From CALDSL01 sp039810245 (GTDB lineage: Bacteria; Chloroflexota; Anaerolineae; Anaerolineales; Anaerolineaceae): a stretch of 64,000 nucleotides of DNA. Shown here one piece after another: positions 18,284-25,207 of the stretch; positions within the stretch are counted from its first letter, which is position 1, and every line of letters begins with the position of its first letter. A model generated the notes under the pieces. It saw nothing but the letters and a program-made list of their open reading frames with translations, was not told where the DNA came from and did no database searches. Both the position numbers and the translations under genes were made by a program. The stretch is taken from positions 7,610 through 71,609 of the forward strand of contig JBDHWQ010000021.1 of assembly GCA_039810245.1 (NCBI GenBank). Reading direction: 5' to 3'.

Positions 18284-18321
18284 GAGTGTTTCCCGGCGCA
18301 TTTACGCGCCGGGAAACACTC
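18284..18321 (-). promoter_or_regulatory. intra-operon hairpin between livK and livH
   Basis: Perfect 16-bp stem 18284-18299/18306-18321, loop of six bases. It follows the livK stop on the minus strand with no strong T-run, so it looks like an mRNA-stabilising or partial-termination hairpin rather than a full terminator. Confidence 0.65.
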
Positions 18322-18341
18322 TGGAACGGAGTAAGGATGGT

Positions 18342-19505
18342 TTACGGGTTGGCTGTCTGGTAATACTTGAACGCGCCGCCGGTTACCTGGATTACGACCG
18401 CGCTTTTTACCGGGTCGCCGGTGCCCTTGAACTGCATGTTGCCGGTCACGCCTTCGTAGTTGCTGATCGAAGAAATGGCCGTGCGCACCGCTTCGCGGTC
18501 AATCTTGCCCGCTGTCTGCAGCGCCTGGAACAGCATGCCGAACGAGTCGTAGGTCAGCGCCGCTACGTCATCCGGCACCTTGCCGTAGGCCTTCTGGTAG
18601 CCCTGGATGAACGACTGCGCCTTGGGCGTGGCGATATCAGCGGCGTAGTGCGTGGTGAAGAACGAGCCATCGCAGTCCGCGCCGCACAGGTTCACCAGCT
18701 CCAGCGAGCCCCACGAGTCGGAGCCGAGGAACTTGCCGGTGTAGCCCAGCTTCTTGGCCTGCTGCACCTGCAGCGGCACTTCGGCATAGTAGTTGGGCAG
18801 GAACAGCGTATCCGCTCCGGCGTTCACCAGCTTGGTGAGCTGCGAGGAGAAGTCCTTATCGCCGGTAGTGTACGTCTCAAAGCCCACCAGGGTCAGCCCT
18901 GCGGCTTCGAGCGTTTTCTTATAGACCTCGGCAATACCCTTGTTATATTCCGAGCCTACATCATACAGCACGGCCGGCTTCTGGGTCTTCAGCTCGTTCA
19001 TGGCGAACTTGGCCGCCACCACGCCCTGGAAGTCATCGATGAAGGCCGCGCGGAATACGTACTTCTTGGGCTGGCCGGTCTTGGTATCCAGCGTGGTCTT
19101 GGTGTTGGTCGACCACGGGCTGATCATCGGCATCTTCGAGGATTCGGACACTTCGGCTGCCGGGATGGCGTTGCGCGAAGCGTTCGGGCCGATCATGGCG
19201 ACGACGCCGGCGGTGGAAAGCTTTTGCGCCGCGGCGGCCGCCGATTCGGCCTTGTCTTCATTGTCTTCGATCTGCAGCTCTACCTGGTACTTGGTACCAC
19301 CCACATCCAGGCCGCCGGCATCGTTAATTTCCTTCACCGCCATTTCTGCGGCATTCTTACACGATTCCCCTACCACCGGTACCGAGCCGGTTAGCTCCGC
19401 GTTCAACCCTACCTTGATCGAGGTGGGGGCCGCGGCGGTCTGGCAAGCCGTCGCCAGCAAGCTTAGCGCAAACAGCACCAAAACCGTGACATACATTCTT
19501 CTCAT
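18342..19505 (-). CDS. livK: branched-chain amino acid ABC transporter, substrate-binding lipoprotein
   Basis: Extracytoplasmic periplasmic-binding-protein-like fold (type I), 387 residues, made as a lipoprotein: the signal peptide ends LATAC (Cys21). The mature start KVGLNAELTGSVPVVGESCK is typical of Leu/Ile/Val-binding proteins, and the protein has two lobes with YDVGSEYNKGIAEVYK in the hinge-proximal region. It delivers ligand to LivH/LivM. The exact ligand (branched-chain amino acids, other amino acids or amides) cannot be told from sequence. GAGGAGG is placed six bases before the ATG. It is the first gene of a five-gene operon and has a leader of about 180 bases. Confidence 0.93.
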   Translation of the reverse strand: MRRMYVTVLVLFALSLLATACQTAAAPTSIKVGLNAELTGSVPVVGESCKNAAEMAVKEINDAGGLDVGGTKYQVELQIEDNEDKAESAAAAAQKLSTAGVVAMIGPNASRNAIPAAEVSESSKMPMISPWSTNTKTTLDTKTGQPKKYVFRAAFIDDFQGVVAAKFAMNELKTQKPAVLYDVGSEYNKGIAEVYKKTLEAAGLTLVGFETYTTGDKDFSSQLTKLVNAGADTLFLPNYYAEVPLQVQQAKKLGYTGKFLGSDSWGSLELVNLCGADCDGSFFTTHYAADIATPKAQSFIQGYQKAYGKVPDDVAALTYDSFGMLFQALQTAGKIDREAVRTAISSISNYEGVTGNMQFKGTGDPVKSAVVIQVTGGAFKYYQTANP

Positions 19506-19687
19506 TTCTGCCTCCTCAAACGAACGATTGGAAAATCCGGTTCTGCGAAGTGGGCAAGGACGAAGAATCGATAGGTACGCGTGCCTGGATATGCAATTGT
19601 GAGCGGGTGGGGAAAGTCTAGCTGGATGTCACCTCCTGTGGCAACGCAAGCGAAATGCTGGCACCAGAACAGGTCGATCACCAAACC
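19506..19687 (-). promoter_or_regulatory. ~180-base leader of the liv operon
   Basis: Between the predicted promoter at 19688-19715 and the livK start lie about 180 transcribed bases. They include a perfect anti-SD match (AGGAGGTGA, near 19624-19632) that is not followed by a start codon at normal distance. No known riboswitch was recognised. A 60-codon frame covers the leader but starts upstream of that site. Confidence 0.35.
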
Positions 19688-19715
19688 AGTATAACGATTA
19701 TAGCAGAAACATCAA
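19688..19715 (-). promoter_or_regulatory. promoter of the liv operon
   Basis: Minus-strand TTGATG (19710-19715) and TATACT (19688-19693), 16-base spacer. A second TATAAT lies between them. Confidence 0.6.
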
Positions 19716-19747
19716 CCGAGGGCGCATGAAAAACCGCCGCGCGCATC

Positions 19748-19776
19748 TTGACGATTTTTGCGAGTTGGGGTATATT
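19748..19776 (+). promoter_or_regulatory. promoter of tRNA-Arg
   Basis: TTGACG (19748-19753) and TATATT (19771-19776) with exactly 17 bases between, 22 bases before the tRNA. Confidence 0.8.
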
Positions 19777-19798
19777 CATTGCCTGTCAGCAATGACAC

Positions 19799-19872
19799 GC
19801 CCTCGTAGCTCAATTGGATAGAGCGTCTGCTTGCGGAGCAAAAGGTTGCAGATTCGAGTTCTGCCGAGGGCA
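19799..19872 (+). tRNA. tRNA-Arg(GCG)
   Basis: Full cloverleaf of 74 bases: acceptor GCCCTCG pairs with CGAGGGC, D stem GCTC/GAGC, T stem GCAGA/TCTGC with loop TTCGAGT. The anticodon loop TTGCGGA gives GCG, reading CGC (Arg). The anticodon stem TCTGC/GCAAA has one C·A mismatch. CCA is not encoded. A terminator follows at once. Confidence 0.9.
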
Positions 19873-19875
19873 CAC

Positions 19876-19899
19876 AAAGACCCCAAACCGGGGTCTTTT
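19876..19899 (+). terminator. terminator of tRNA-Arg
   Basis: Stem AAAGACCCC/GGGGTCTTT (19876-19884/19890-19898) followed by T-rich sequence, four bases after the tRNA. Confidence 0.85.
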
Positions 19900-19906
19900 G
19901 TATTAG

Positions 19907-19957
19907 AGTAAAGTTAAGCAGGCCAGGCGCGTAGCGCCTGGCCTGCTTAACTTTACT
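19907..19957. terminator. 24-bp perfect hairpin at the 3' end of surE
   Basis: 19907-19930 is perfectly complementary to 19934-19957 with a three-base loop. It touches the last base of the surE stop codon and probably ends the surE transcript. It backs onto the tRNA terminator. Confidence 0.75.
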
Positions 19958-20769
19958 TACTCCCGCAGCTTTTTCTCGAACTCGTGCAAATCTACCCTTG
20001 CGGTCATATCCAGGCTGAGCGGGGTGACGGCCACCACCTGGTCGAACAGCAGCGCGTAGATGTCGGAATCGGGGCTGATGTCGCTCTGCTTGACGTCGAT
20101 CTCAAAGCCAAACGCGCCTTCTTCTTCCCAGCCGCCCTTGCGCATCACTGCCGGGCGGTAATAGCGGTGGCGCGCCAGGCGTGTCATGCGCCAGGCAGTT
20201 TCTGGCGTGGCATTGGCCGGCACTTCCACTTTCAGCAGGTCTACGTCCGGCGGCATGCGCTGCTTCAGCATGCGCTCGGCGATCACGCGGGTGAAGTGCG
20301 CCGCGCTGGAAAAATCAACTTTGGTGGAGTAGTTGTAGTAATCGTCGCTGGTGAGCTGCAGCGACACCGCCATCGAGGGGATGCCCAACGATGCGCCTTC
20401 CATCGCCGCGCCCACCGTGCCCGAAATGGTGATAATATCGCCCACGTTCTCGCCGTAATTGATGCCTGAAACCACCAGGTCGGGCGGGTTATCGGCCATA
20501 ATCTCCAGCACGGCGTGCATCACCGTCTGCGCCGGCGTGCCGCCCACGGCGTAGGCCTGCCAGTCCTGATTGCCGATGCGCAGTGTGTTGGAATGGATGC
20601 GGCCGTCCGAGGTGAGCAGCATGCTGCGCCCGGTGGACGATGCCTGGTCGCGCGGGGCGGCCAGGGTTACAAACCCCAGTTTCGATAAGGCTTCCGCCGC
20701 GGCCCAGATGCCCGGCGACTGGATGCCATCGTCGTTGGTTAACAGAATTTGGTAGCGTCCGTCTTTCAT
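19957..20769 (-). CDS. surE: 5'/3'-nucleotidase SurE
   Basis: Metal-dependent nucleoside monophosphate phosphatase, 270 residues. The N terminus carries LLTNDDG (residues 9-15), the Asp pair that binds the divalent metal, then APRDQASSTGRS for the phosphate loop and SGINYGENVGDIITISGT with further metal ligands. SurE clears nucleotides in stress and stationary phase. Length is normal and the C-terminal dimerisation arm seems present. A TACAAT box lies seven bases before the ATG, so the mRNA is probably leaderless. Confidence 0.95.
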   Translation of the reverse strand: MKDGRYQILLTNDDGIQSPGIWAAAEALSKLGFVTLAAPRDQASSTGRSMLLTSDGRIHSNTLRIGNQDWQAYAVGGTPAQTVMHAVLEIMADNPPDLVVSGINYGENVGDIITISGTVGAAMEGASLGIPSMAVSLQLTSDDYYNYSTKVDFSSAAHFTRVIAERMLKQRMPPDVDLLKVEVPANATPETAWRMTRLARHRYYRPAVMRKGGWEEEGAFGFEIDVKQSDISPDSDIYALLFDQVVAVTPLSLDMTARVDLHEFEKKLRE

Positions 20770-20776
20770 AGACGGA

Positions 20777-20782
20777 ATTGTA
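20777..20782 (-). promoter_or_regulatory. -10 box of surE
   Basis: TACAAT on the minus strand, seven bases before the ATG; leaderless arrangement. Confidence 0.5.
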
Positions 20783-20809
20783 GCACAGCGCGCGGATGCG
20801 CGCGGCGGC

Positions 20810-22657
20810 TTACGGAAATTCGGGGTACAGCGCGTGCATCAGGTCGATGGTGGCGGTATCCGGCGCCTGCAGCCACAACGCCTGGCTGCCGGCCAGGTAG
20901 ATGCAGCTTACCTGCTCGCCCTGCCAGCACTCGCCGCTGATATTATCCACGCGCTGGCCGCGGTAACGCTCGTTCATGTGTTCGAACAGTACCGGGAAGA
21001 ACTCGCCGGCCTCTTTTTCATCGTCCCAGGCCCAATGCACGGTCAGCGCGGTCTGGCCTTCGCTGTTTTGCAGTACGGTCAGGCTATCGCCGCCCCAGCC
21101 GGCCGCTGCCTTCGACGCCCGGTCGGTATCGACGTGCGCGCTCGGGTCTGCGCCAAAGCCCAGCAGCAGGTAGGTGTACCATTCGCCCAGCACGTTCTGG
21201 CGCAGCACGCTCCAGTCGTCGCCCAGCGCTTCCTGCAGCGGGCGCGGCGGCACGCTCAGCGCGCCTTCGCCGCTGACATACTTCTTGGGGTGCATAATCT
21301 GCTCGCTGGTAGACGGCGGGTTGGCGTAGGCATTGCTTACCTTGGCCCAGCCGCCCAGATTGAACAGGTAGTTGACGAAGGATGCGCCGCGCACGCTGCC
21401 AAAGCGGTTGTTCTCGCTGGCGTACGCCGGCGGATTCTGCTCCAGCAGCGCCAGCGCTGGCGGGCGGTAGAGGGTGATATCGCGGTACTCGGCGCTCTTG
21501 GCGTGCTTCTGGCGCCAGGCTTCCATCGTCATTTGCGCGTCGCCTTCGGCCAGCGCGGCCAGCGCGGCGCACGGCTCGTTATTCGTCGCGCAGCTCGGCG
21601 CAGCGGACAGATCCGTGATGAAGAAATTCTGGTCGAGCAGCGCGTGGGTGTATTCATGCGCGTAGATATAATGCTCCACCGCCCCAAAGCGCAGCCCCAG
21701 CACAAAGATCTGCTTGGTATCGGGGGTGTAAAAGCCGCCCAGCGCGTCTACCATGCGGTTAAAGCGGTTCATGGTCACGTCGTAGCCGGGGCTAACCAAC
21801 CCCAGCGCCACCAGCACGCTGCGCTCGCGTTCAGTCTCGGCTTCAAACGCCGGGGTCAGGTACTGGTTGCGCAGGTAGCGCTCGGTGCGGTCGCGCGAGA
21901 CGATGTTAAACGGTACGTCACCCTGCCCGGTCAGCCCGCGGATGGCGGAAACCTGCTCCTGGATGCGCGCGCGCTTCTGCTGCACCGTATCGCCCAGCGG
22001 CACGAACGTCTCGGTGGGCGCGGGGGTAAAGGTGGGGCGCGGCGTCTCGGTGGGCAGCGGGGTGGGCATGGCCGGCGTAGCGGTGACGCCACCGCCGCTG
22101 GCTGCACCCGGCGCGGCGGCAATCGGCTCGCCCGCGATCTCGGACTGTGCCAGCGGCTCGGCGGCGGCTGCCAGAGGCGGGGCAGCGCGCATCTGGCTCA
22201 CCAGGAAGATCCCCAGGCCAATACTGGCCACCACCAGCAGCGCCACCAGCCCCAGCGCCAGCCGCACGGTGCGTTTGGAAACCGGCTGCGCGGGCTTTGT
22301 GTTTTTGGCGGCTTTCTGCGCCGCGGGCACAGACGGGGGCAGTGGATCGGGCGTGGGCTCAGAAGCTTTGGCTTTGGGCTGTGGCGCGGGATTGAGGACG
22401 GGCGCGGCCGGCTCGGGGGCGGGGGGCTGCTCCAGTTCGGCCAGCGCGCGCAGCGCCAGCGCGTTTCCTGGGTCGATGCGCAGCGCCTGGCGCAGGCAGT
22501 CCATGCGCTCGGCACGGCCATCGACCGTGGCGGCCAGCCACAGCCAGCCCTGCAAATCATTGGGGTCGGCTTGCACGGCCTGCTGCAGCAGGCGGCGCGC
22601 CTGGAGCTTGTTGCCTGCTTTGAGTGCGTTAATGCCCTGTTGTGTGAGCTCGTTCAC
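20810..22657 (-). CDS. TPR membrane protein with HExxH zinc-peptidase motif
   Basis: Protein of 615 residues. The first 90 residues contain TPR-like helices (LKAGNKLQARRLLQQAVQ, then a second repeat around LRIDPGNALALRALAEL). A Pro/Ala/Glu-rich stretch leads to one membrane segment (LALGLVALLVVASIGLGIFL) and another Pro/Thr linker. The large extracytoplasmic domain has HEYTH at 334-338, a zinc-binding HExxH signature, and a downstream AEGDAQMTMEAW with a possible third ligand Glu. It is probably a surface metalloprotease, although the family is not recognised. I chose the GTG at 22655-22657, which has AGGAG seven bases upstream; longer in-frame starts add an Arg-rich stretch without support. 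Confidence 0.7.
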   Translation of the reverse strand: MNELTQQGINALKAGNKLQARRLLQQAVQADPNDLQGWLWLAATVDGRAERMDCLRQALRIDPGNALALRALAELEQPPAPEPAAPVLNPAPQPKAKASEPTPDPLPPSVPAAQKAAKNTKPAQPVSKRTVRLALGLVALLVVASIGLGIFLVSQMRAAPPLAAAAEPLAQSEIAGEPIAAAPGAASGGGVTATPAMPTPLPTETPRPTFTPAPTETFVPLGDTVQQKRARIQEQVSAIRGLTGQGDVPFNIVSRDRTERYLRNQYLTPAFEAETERERSVLVALGLVSPGYDVTMNRFNRMVDALGGFYTPDTKQIFVLGLRFGAVEHYIYAHEYTHALLDQNFFITDLSAAPSCATNNEPCAALAALAEGDAQMTMEAWRQKHAKSAEYRDITLYRPPALALLEQNPPAYASENNRFGSVRGASFVNYLFNLGGWAKVSNAYANPPSTSEQIMHPKKYVSGEGALSVPPRPLQEALGDDWSVLRQNVLGEWYTYLLLGFGADPSAHVDTDRASKAAAGWGGDSLTVLQNSEGQTALTVHWAWDDEKEAGEFFPVLFEHMNERYRGQRVDNISGECWQGEQVSCIYLAGSQALWLQAPDTATIDLMHALYPEFP

Positions 22658-22779
22658 GCCGGTACTCCTGCTGCGATGTTGGGATGGATGCGGACAGGCA
22701 CGCTCACGGCGGCGCGAGCGCAGTTTCATCCTATCATAAAAGGCAGGGGGAGTCGTTTACAGATTCGAAAAGGGTGGGC

Positions 22780-23133
22780 TTAGCGCATCTGCAAATCGGT
22801 TAGTTCCAGCGCCGTTCCATCCCAACTCAGACGGCACAGCACGGTGAGCTGCACCAGGTGTCCGCCAAAGTCTTCGGCTTCCACGCGCATCTGCACGCGG
22901 TAGCGTTCGGGGCTGTCGACGGCCACGCTGGACGAGGTGAACGGGGCGAATGCCGCTGTGGATGGGGCAGGTAGCTCGCCCAGCACCGCCTGGCGGCACA
23001 ACTCCCAGGCTGCGGCCGGGTCGGCGACGGCAGGCTGCGAGCGGAAACGCGTGAAAGCGAAGGCGGCCACGGCCGCGGCGATCAAGAGCAGCGCGGTAAG
23101 GACCAGCAGGGCGCGGGTGGGCGATCGTCGCAT
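22780..23133 (-). CDS. small single-pass membrane protein, unknown function
   Basis: 117 residues: a basic N terminus, one hydrophobic helix (about 9-29), then an extracytoplasmic domain of about 85 residues with two cysteines and a beta-rich pattern (YRVQMRVEAEDFGGHLVQLT and LSWDGTALELTDL). It resembles a small lipoprotein-like or DUF-type sensor, but I cannot name it. A TAAAAT box lies six bases before the ATG. It is divergent from the M23-like lipoprotein gene, and both have the short-leader arrangement. Confidence 0.6.
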   Translation of the reverse strand: MRRSPTRALLVLTALLLIAAAVAAFAFTRFRSQPAVADPAAAWELCRQAVLGELPAPSTAAFAPFTSSSVAVDSPERYRVQMRVEAEDFGGHLVQLTVLCRLSWDGTALELTDLQMR

Positions 23134-23139
23134 GCCCTG

Positions 23140-23145
23140 ATTTTA
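23140..23145 (-). promoter_or_regulatory. -10 box of the 117-residue membrane protein gene
   Basis: TAAAAT on the minus strand, six bases before the ATG. Confidence 0.4.
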
Positions 23146-23175
23146 CCTGCTTCTCTCGCCCGCGCGGGTTTCAGG

Positions 23176-23181
23176 TACAAT
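23176..23181 (+). promoter_or_regulatory. -10 box of the M23-like lipoprotein gene
   Basis: TACAAT ending six bases before the GTG start at 23188; no room for a ribosome-binding site, so translation is likely leaderless. Confidence 0.5.
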
Positions 23182-23187
23182 GCCTGT

Positions 23188-24042
23188 GTGTCCCGCTCGC
23201 TGCCCCTTCTTTGTGTGTTGATTCTGCTCGCCGGCTGCGTCCCGGCGGCGGCGCTGCCTGCGCGCTCTACGCCTTCCCCGGCCGTGGTGCTGCCTGCGCG
23301 CCCCACTCCAGCCCCGGCCACCCCTTCACCCACGCTGACCTCACCGGTGACTGCCACGCTCGCACCAACCACGCCGGCTGCGCCTGTATCGCTGGTCTGC
23401 TCGCCTCTGGATGGCATCGAACGCGCAGACCTGGCCGCGCTGGTCTCCAATCCCTACCATCCCCCGCGCACCGGCAGTGACGATCCGCACCACGGCGTGG
23501 ACCTTGCGGATACGCTTAACCCCAACGCCATCGCGCTTTCCGGTCGCGGAGTGCGCGCTGCGCTGGCCGGCACGGTGGCCGCCGTGGTAACGGACCGTTT
23601 CCCTTACGGCAACGCACTGATCATCGAAACCCCGCTGGATGCGCTGCCGCCCGGGTTGGTATCCGCGCTGGCCCTGCCCGCTGCCGCTCCCACCATCACC
23701 CCGCCCGCGCTCACCTGCCCGCCCTTCGACCCCGCACGCGCCGGCGATCCCGCGCGGCAGTCGCTGTACCTGCTCTACGCCCACATGCAAGACGCTCCAA
23801 CCGTGCAGGTGGGGGAAGCCGTCACCTGCGGCCAGCCGGTGGGCGCCATCGGCCAGAGCGGTAACGCGCTCAACCCGCACCTGCACATTGAGGCGCGGAT
23901 CGGCCCTGCCGGGGCGCGCCCCGGCAGCCTGGCGCACTACACCGACAGCGCCACGCTGGATGAAATGGCCGCCTACTGCGCCTGGCGCGTCAGCGGCCTG
24001 TTCGCCATGCTCGACCCGCTGCCCCTGCTGGCCGGGCCGTAG
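23188..24042 (+). CDS. M23-type (LytM) peptidase-like lipoprotein
   Basis: Lipoprotein of 284 residues with lipobox LAGC (Cys17) and a Pro/Thr/Ala linker. The C-terminal domain has the M23 metal motifs: HHGVDLA (HxxxD) and, after an insertion of about 50 residues rich in Pro and Ala, LYAHM and HLHIEAR (HxH). M23 enzymes cut peptidoglycan cross-links outside the membrane. All zinc ligands appear present, so it may be active. The extra segment between the first and second halves is unusual. The GTG start at 23188 is chosen because the signal peptide begins there. Confidence 0.82.
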   Translation: MSRSLPLLCVLILLAGCVPAAALPARSTPSPAVVLPARPTPAPATPSPTLTSPVTATLAPTTPAAPVSLVCSPLDGIERADLAALVSNPYHPPRTGSDDPHHGVDLADTLNPNAIALSGRGVRAALAGTVAAVVTDRFPYGNALIIETPLDALPPGLVSALALPAAAPTITPPALTCPPFDPARAGDPARQSLYLLYAHMQDAPTVQVGEAVTCGQPVGAIGQSGNALNPHLHIEARIGPAGARPGSLAHYTDSATLDEMAAYCAWRVSGLFAMLDPLPLLAGP

Positions 24043-24188
24043 CCTATCCAACTCCTGGCCATCCGGCCAGTCTATCCCTGCCACCCCGGCTACCGCAAGA
24101 CTGCCCAAAGCGGTGTAGAGAAACGCCGCGCAACGGCGTATGCTTACCGTAGTCAAACAGGCGCATAGTTCACAGGAAGGAGGATCCG

Positions 24189-24395
24189 ATGACAGCTATG
24201 ACGAAACGACTGGCAGTAAGGGGAAAGGCCGCCGCTGCGCTGCCCGCTCCCTTGCCGGAAGAAACGAATCGATGGCATAAACTGGCTGCGCGGTTCTCCA
24301 TCCGCCTGCGAGTACGCGCGCAGCTCCGCCCGGATACATTCTGCAATCCGGAAACCCAGCGCACCTACCTGAGCTTTAACCAGACGCGCTGGTAG
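24189..24395 (+). CDS. small basic protein A, FxxPExQR motif
   Basis: 68 residues, rich in Arg and Leu, no membrane segment. The last 20 residues contain FCNPETQRTYLSFNQT followed by RW. The same pattern ends the next small gene (FSRPENQRSYLAVNET then PRW), so the two are paralogous at least there: F-x-x-P-E-x-Q-R-[ST]-Y-L-x-x-N-x-T. A strong AGGAGG ribosome-binding site (about 24176-24183) lies at good distance before the ATG. I know no family with this motif. The strong initiation signals and the conserved tail argue that it is a real gene. Confidence 0.65.
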   Translation: MTAMTKRLAVRGKAAAALPAPLPEETNRWHKLAARFSIRLRVRAQLRPDTFCNPETQRTYLSFNQTRW

Positions 24396-24506
24396 GCCAC
24401 TCGCCATCGTTTTCGTTCCGTCGCCCTCAGGCCGCGGCTTCCGGACCGGCACTCGGCACCATCCAGGGGTGCAGTTGCAAACAGGATTACCGAAGAAGGA
24501 CGAACG

Positions 24507-24725
24507 ATGGACGCTGTACAATTGCGAGCTTCCGCTCACCTGCACCTCACGCATGGCTGGGTGGATACGAAGGAAACACTGTACAAGGCTTTTCGACTGC
24601 TGTCTGGCGCTCTGCGCCCGGCTGTGCTCAACCGGTCACGCAAGGGGGAAAATCCGTACGACTTTAGCCGGCCCGAGAACCAGCGCAGTTATCTTGCCGT
24701 AAACGAAACGCCACGCTGGCGCTAA
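24507..24725 (+). CDS. small basic protein B, paralogue of A
   Basis: 72 residues; the N-terminal half (LHLTHGWVDTKETLYKAFRLL) differs from protein A, and the last 20 residues match it (RPENQRSYLAVNETPRW). GAAGGA precedes the ATG by seven bases. It lies 111 bases after protein A on the same strand and is followed by a strong terminator at 24747-24778, so A and B probably form a two-gene unit. Function unknown. The short length, Arg content and variable N terminus with constant C terminus could suit a peptide precursor, a nucleic-acid-binding protein or a regulatory peptide; nothing decides between them. Confidence 0.65.
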   Translation: MDAVQLRASAHLHLTHGWVDTKETLYKAFRLLSGALRPAVLNRSRKGENPYDFSRPENQRSYLAVNETPRWR

Positions 24726-24746
24726 CGCGCGGCGCAAACCAAACGC

Positions 24747-24778
24747 AAAACCGGGCGGCCCACGGGCCGCCCGGTTTT
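24747..24778. terminator. strong terminator after the small-protein pair
   Basis: 14-bp stem 24747-24760/24765-24778 with loop CACG, A-run before and T-run after, so it can act in both directions. It also ends the convergent 56-residue gene. Confidence 0.88.
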
Positions 24779-24784
24779 GGATTC

Positions 24785-24955
24785 CTATGACCGCCGCCGG
24801 CGACGCCAGCCGCCGGAATCGCCTACCAGGAACAGCACTCCCGCGGCGATGGCCAGCACCGCCAGGATCATCGCCATGCCGTCGAAGGTCAGCCCGAATT
24901 GGGCCAGCCCGGTCAAGATCAGCCAGATTGCCAGTAACAGGTACGCAGCGCGCAT
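24785..24955 (-). CDS. small two-helix membrane protein (56 aa)
   Basis: A frame of 57 codons from ATG at 24953-24955 to TAG at 24785-24787 gives MRAAYLLLAIWLILTGLAQF, then GLTFDGMAMILAVLAIAAGV, and a tail LFLVGDSGGWRRRRRS. It has two hydrophobic helices and a cluster of five arginines at the end, consistent with the positive-inside rule. Proteins of this style are frequent in Chloroflexota but have no known role. The ribosome-binding site is weak (GAGGGATTGGA). It ends just before the shared terminator. Confidence 0.65.
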   Translation of the reverse strand: MRAAYLLLAIWLILTGLAQFGLTFDGMAMILAVLAIAAGVLFLVGDSGGWRRRRRS

Positions 24956-25128
24956 TCCAATCCCTCACCCAAAGAATCGCGCGCCGGGGATCAGGCCAGC
25001 GCGCGTTGTGTTATGTCCAGTATAGGCAGGCTGGCGCTACCGCGCAATACGGGAATCCCCCTATGCGCGCGGTGCGGGCTGTTTATAGGATTTTGCCCAC
25101 AATTTGTATCTGCAATCAAAAATTCGTA

Positions 25129-25182
25129 GGGGCGAGGCGAGAGAGGACAGGCTGCCCGTAAGGCGCGTCAAAGCCTCGCCCC
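25129..25182. repeat. GTAGGGGCG palindrome, copy 2
   Basis: GGGGCGAGGC at 25129-25138 pairs with GCCTCGCCCC at 25173-25182, with a TCAAAGCC stretch on the right arm. It sits 25 bases downstream of the aldehyde:ferredoxin oxidoreductase stop. Confidence 0.7.
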
Positions 25183-25207
25183 TTCGCGCGGATGACAAAG
25201 CTCGCTG

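Noticed and set aside
19502..19684. 60-codon frame in the liv leader
   Set aside because: It starts upstream of the perfect AGGAGGTGA rather than after it and ends at livK; no similarity. Kept as a leader, not a gene.
24469..24702. Alternative 77-codon frame over small protein B
   Set aside because: It lacks a ribosome-binding site and does not share the conserved tail with protein A, while the frame at 24507 does.
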